From contig JAUHZW010000090.1 in the NCBI GenBank assembly GCA_030425745.1, forward strand, positions 1-7,998: DNA of 7,998 nucleotides, written 5' to 3'. Positions 6,600 through 7,998 of the stretch are shown one piece after another. The translations under genes were made by a program, and so were the position numbers. Position 1 is the stretch's first letter. Every line of letters begins with the position of its first letter. Source of the DNA: Actinomycetes bacterium (GTDB taxonomy: Bacteria; Actinomycetota; Actinomycetes; S36-B12). Under the pieces are notes generated by a model, which saw nothing but the letters and a program-made list of their open reading frames with translations, made no database searches and was not told the origin of the DNA.

Positions 6600-6626
6600 T
6601 TGAACTCCGGTGATCCGTGGCACGAT
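6600..6626 (+). promoter_or_regulatory. Candidate leaderless promoter of the PH-domain gene
   Basis: TTGAAC (6600-6605) and CACGAT (6621-6626) are separated by 15 nt, and CACGAT ends 6 nt before the ATG at 6633. Transcription would then start at or within a base of the ATG. There is no Shine-Dalgarno-like sequence upstream of this ATG, which fits leaderless translation. The spacer is shorter than the usual 17 nt. Confidence 0.4.
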
Positions 6627-6632
6627 CACCCC

Positions 6633-7205
6633 ATGGGTTACCCGCAGAAGCTCCTGGCTCCCGGTGAGACGATCTCCTTCGAGACGCGGCCGCACTGGCG
6701 GGCGCTGTTCGTGCCCGCCATCATCCTCATCGCCACCGTCTTCGCGGTCACCTGGCTGTACTTCTGGATCGACACGACCCAGTTCGGCGGGACGGTCATG
6801 CGGTGGATCGTCCTCGGCGCCGGGCTGCTCATCCTGATCCTCTGGGCCCTGGTGCCGTTCCTGCGGTGGGTCACGACGGAGTACGTGTTCACCGATCGGC
6901 GCATCATCGTGCGCTCGGGGATCATCACCCGACAGGGCCGGGACATGCCGCTCGCGAAGGTGAACGACGTGTCGTTCAAGGTGCCCGTCATGGGCCGGAT
7001 CCTCAACTACGGGGAGCTCGACATCCAGTCAGCAGGGGAGAACGAGGGCCTCACCATCGCGGACGTCCCGGATGTGGAGGACATCCAGCGCAGCGTCTAC
7101 GAGCTGATCGAGGCTGACGACGCCCGCCGCCGAGGGGTGCCGGGCGGCCCCGGCGCTGCGGGCGGCGCGGGCGCGCCGCACATCGAGCCCCCGATGCCCG
7201 AGTAG
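6633..7205 (+). CDS. Membrane protein with bacterial PH domain
   Basis: A 190-residue inner-membrane protein. Residues about 24-45 and 57-79 are two hydrophobic helices separated by a short polar loop. A bacterial PH-like domain follows: TEYVFTDRRIIVRSGIITRQ (82-101), DMPLAKVNDVSF (104-115), LNYGELDIQSAGENEGLTI (124-142) and DVEDIQRSVYELIE (147-160). This order (two helices, then a conserved Y-x-F/L-T-x-R-R start) is the bPH_2/DUF304 pattern that is common in actinobacteria. The biochemical role of these proteins is not established. The C-terminus is a Gly/Ala/Pro-rich, probably disordered tail (168-190). ATG at 6633 is chosen because the family similarity (PQKLLAPGE) begins directly after it; TTG at 6600 is an in-frame alternative that would lie inside the promoter. 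Confidence 0.9.
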   Translation: MGYPQKLLAPGETISFETRPHWRALFVPAIILIATVFAVTWLYFWIDTTQFGGTVMRWIVLGAGLLILILWALVPFLRWVTTEYVFTDRRIIVRSGIITRQGRDMPLAKVNDVSFKVPVMGRILNYGELDIQSAGENEGLTIADVPDVEDIQRSVYELIEADDARRRGVPGGPGAAGGAGAPHIEPPMPE

Positions 7206-7208
7206 GCC

Positions 7209-7241
7209 TGTGCAGATTTGCACCGGTTCCCGGTCCAGTTC
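7209..7241 (+). repeat. 33-bp element, copy 1 (after the PH-domain gene)
   Basis: It starts 3 nt after the PH-domain stop codon. It matches the minus-strand sequence 7430-7398 at 29 of 33 positions by direct comparison, with a shared core TGCACCGNTTCCCGGT followed by NCAGTTC. Its last 21 bases also form the left arm of the large hairpin. Confidence 0.8.
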
Positions 7242-7266
7242 TCAAGAACTGGACCGGGAACCGGTG
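7221..7266 (+). terminator. Perfect 22-bp inverted repeat, strong terminator-like hairpin
   Basis: Left arm 7221-7242 and right arm 7245-7266 are exact reverse complements; a realistic fold is a 21-bp stem with a TCAA loop. It lies 15 nt after the PH-domain stop and is followed on the plus strand by GTTTCC, a short T-run, so termination of the plus-strand transcript is the best reading. It could also stop minus-strand transcription coming from the GtrA gene. A stem this long and perfect is unusual for a simple terminator. Confidence 0.75.
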
Positions 7267-7280
7267 GTTTCCTGCGATAT

Positions 7281-7296
7281 CGACCGCTTCCGGTCG
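7281..7296. repeat. Small hairpin related to the 33-bp element core
   Basis: CGACCG-CTTC-CGGTCG is a perfect 6-bp stem with a 4-nt loop. Its ACCGCTTCCGGT centre differs from the ACCGCTTCCCGGT core of copy 2 by one missing C. It may be a decayed further copy of the same element. Confidence 0.45.
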
Positions 7297-7397
7297 GAGG
7301 GTGAGCGGGCCTGACTCCTATGGGGCTGGAGGGGAATCACCGTGCGTGCAGGCGGCCCAGATCGGGCTTCCGCCAGCGATACCGGTCGGATTCCCAC

Positions 7398-7430
7398 GAA
7401 CTGCACCGGGAAGCGGTGCACATCTGCAGA
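7398..7430 (-). repeat. 33-bp element, copy 2 (after the GtrA gene)
   Basis: Read on the minus strand from 7430, it begins 2 nt after the GtrA stop codon and is the counterpart of copy 1 (29 of 33 positions identical). The four differences are at element positions 2, 10, 18 and 27. The change at position 27 gives this copy an exact internal 7-bp stem, where copy 1 has a mismatch. Confidence 0.8.
7402..7420 (-). terminator. Candidate terminator hairpin after the GtrA gene
   Basis: TGCACCG (7402-7408) and CGGTGCA (7414-7420) form a perfect 7-bp stem around a 5-nt loop (CTTCC on the minus strand). It begins 12 nt after the GtrA stop codon and forms the core of element copy 2. It is followed on the minus strand by GTTCG rather than a T-run. 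Confidence 0.5.
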
Positions 7431-7432
7431 GG

Positions 7433-7972
7433 TCAGATGGGGGTGGAGGCGTCGCGCTCGGCCAGCTCCTCGTCGGCCGCACGCTCCTCGGCGCTGACGT
7501 CATCCGGCAGTGCCGGGAAGACCCACTTGCGGTAGGACCAGAAACGGAACAGCGTCCCGAGAGCAAGGCCCACGACGTTGGCGCTGATGTTGTCGGCCAG
7601 CGCCGAGTCCAGACCGAGGACGTAGTGGCTGAACCACAGGCATGACACCGAGATCACCATCGCGGCGCCGTTGAGCAGGAAGAAGAGCAGGTATTCCTTG
7701 CCCATGTGGGTGCGCCCGCGGTGCCGGAACGTCCAGAACCGGTTGGCGAAGTAGGCGAAGGTCGTGGCCGCCGCCACGCTCACGATCTTGGACGTGATCG
7801 GTCGGTCGGTGAGGATCCCGCCGTAGAGCAGCAGGTTGAACAGGCCGACGTCGATGACGAAGGCCATGCCGCCGACGATCCCGAACTTGGCGATCTCGTG
7901 CGCCAGCGTCCGGAACGGCGCGTAGACGCGCGCGAGCCACGACGGGCTGTCGGCGACCTCGGCCTCGGACAT
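7433..7972 (-). CDS. GtrA-family four-helix membrane protein
   Basis: A 179-residue inner-membrane protein. Four hydrophobic helices are visible at about 28-50, 60-80, 93-118 and 128-146. The loop motifs ANRFWTFRHR (76-85) and LFRFWSYRKWVF (141-152) after helices 2 and 4 mark the GtrA/DPMS family. Family members are thought to help move lipid-linked sugars across the membrane or to act with a polyprenyl-phosphate glycosyltransferase in wall or surface-polysaccharide synthesis. No glycosyltransferase lies within the window, so the partner is unknown. The tail (155-179) is acidic and probably cytoplasmic. ATG at 7972 is the first start; there is no Shine-Dalgarno sequence before it, and a -10-like TAGGCT lies 8 nt upstream. 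Confidence 0.93.
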   Translation of the reverse strand: MSEAEVADSPSWLARVYAPFRTLAHEIAKFGIVGGMAFVIDVGLFNLLLYGGILTDRPITSKIVSVAAATTFAYFANRFWTFRHRGRTHMGKEYLLFFLLNGAAMVISVSCLWFSHYVLGLDSALADNISANVVGLALGTLFRFWSYRKWVFPALPDDVSAEERAADEELAERDASTPI

Positions 7973-7986
7973 GGGACGAGAGCCTA
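7973..7986 (-). promoter_or_regulatory. Candidate -10 element and leaderless start of the GtrA gene
   Basis: TAGGCT (7986-7981 on the minus strand) fits TANNNT and ends 8 nt before the ATG at 7972, so the 5' leader would be at most 1-2 nt. No ribosome binding site is visible. The -35 region lies at or beyond the right edge of the window and cannot be judged. Confidence 0.4.
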
Positions 7987-7998
7987 ACGGGCCACGGA

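Larger units (their letters stand above)
7206..7432. other. Convergent intergenic region made mostly of inverted repeats
   Basis: 227 bp between the stops of two convergent genes, with no credible gene inside. Related elements lie at both ends in opposite orientation (7209-7241 and 7430-7398), with a perfect 22-bp hairpin and at least two smaller hairpins. A weak direct similarity also links GCGATA...CCGGTCGGA (7275-7298) and GCGATACCGGTCGGA (7376-7390). The remainder (about 7300-7370) shows nothing I can name. Confidence 0.75.

Noticed and set aside
7209..7430. Insertion sequence remnant
   Set aside because: No transposase fragment lies between the inverted copies and no clear target-site duplication flanks them; kept only as a MITE-like possibility.
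7206..7432. CRISPR array or tRNA gene in the repeat-rich gap
   Set aside because: There are no regularly spaced direct repeats, and the hairpins do not assemble into a cloverleaf; the repeats are inverted and few.
7320..7535. Short plus-strand open frame in the repeat-rich gap
   Set aside because: It runs antisense into the GtrA gene, lacks a ribosome binding site, and is composed of Arg/Ser-rich shadow sequence.

Overview
The window comes from a high-GC actinobacterium. Almost every codon third position is G or C, there is an actinobacterial-type acyl-CoA carboxylase with a small epsilon subunit, the alpha subunit is a biotin carboxylase fused to a biotin carrier domain, and some genes look leaderless. 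The gene set and order (birA opposite accD-accE-maf-accA, then bacterial PH-domain and GtrA genes) would suit a Micrococcales member such as the Brachybacterium/Dermabacter group. That placement is an inference, not a proven identity.

Layout, left to right. Positions 1-1272 (minus) hold most of a gene for a secreted or membrane-anchored protein with a signal peptide, one further membrane helix, a three-cysteine motif and a Gly/Phe-rich tail that runs off the window. A candidate terminator (1338-1368) separates it from the operon to its right. Positions 5678 down to 1390 (minus) are a compact operon: accD (beta, carboxyltransferase), accE (epsilon), maf (nucleotide pyrophosphatase) and accA (alpha, biotin carboxylase plus carrier). 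Divergent from accD, across 57 bp, is birA (plus, 5736-6575), the ligase that biotinylates the carrier lysine of AccA. Next come a two-helix membrane protein with a bacterial PH domain (plus, 6633-7205) and, convergent with it, a four-helix GtrA-family membrane protein (minus, 7433-7972). The 227-bp gap between these two genes is rich in inverted repeats.

How the genes work together: AccA, AccD and AccE should form one acyl-CoA carboxylase that makes malonyl-CoA and/or methylmalonyl-CoA for lipid synthesis, and BirA activates it by attaching biotin to AccA Lys550. An Asp at AccD position 423 suggests that propionyl-CoA is a good substrate. Maf sits inside the operon but is a housekeeping nucleotide-sanitising enzyme. 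The flanking genes are cell-envelope proteins with no clear link to the carboxylase.

The coding content is ordinary for this group and I see no new defence, mobile or biosynthetic system. The least explained part is non-coding: related 33-bp elements, in opposite orientation, begin 2-3 nt after the stop codons of the two convergent genes, and one of them is half of a perfect 22-bp hairpin. The accD and birA promoters may also share one overlapping -10 element.
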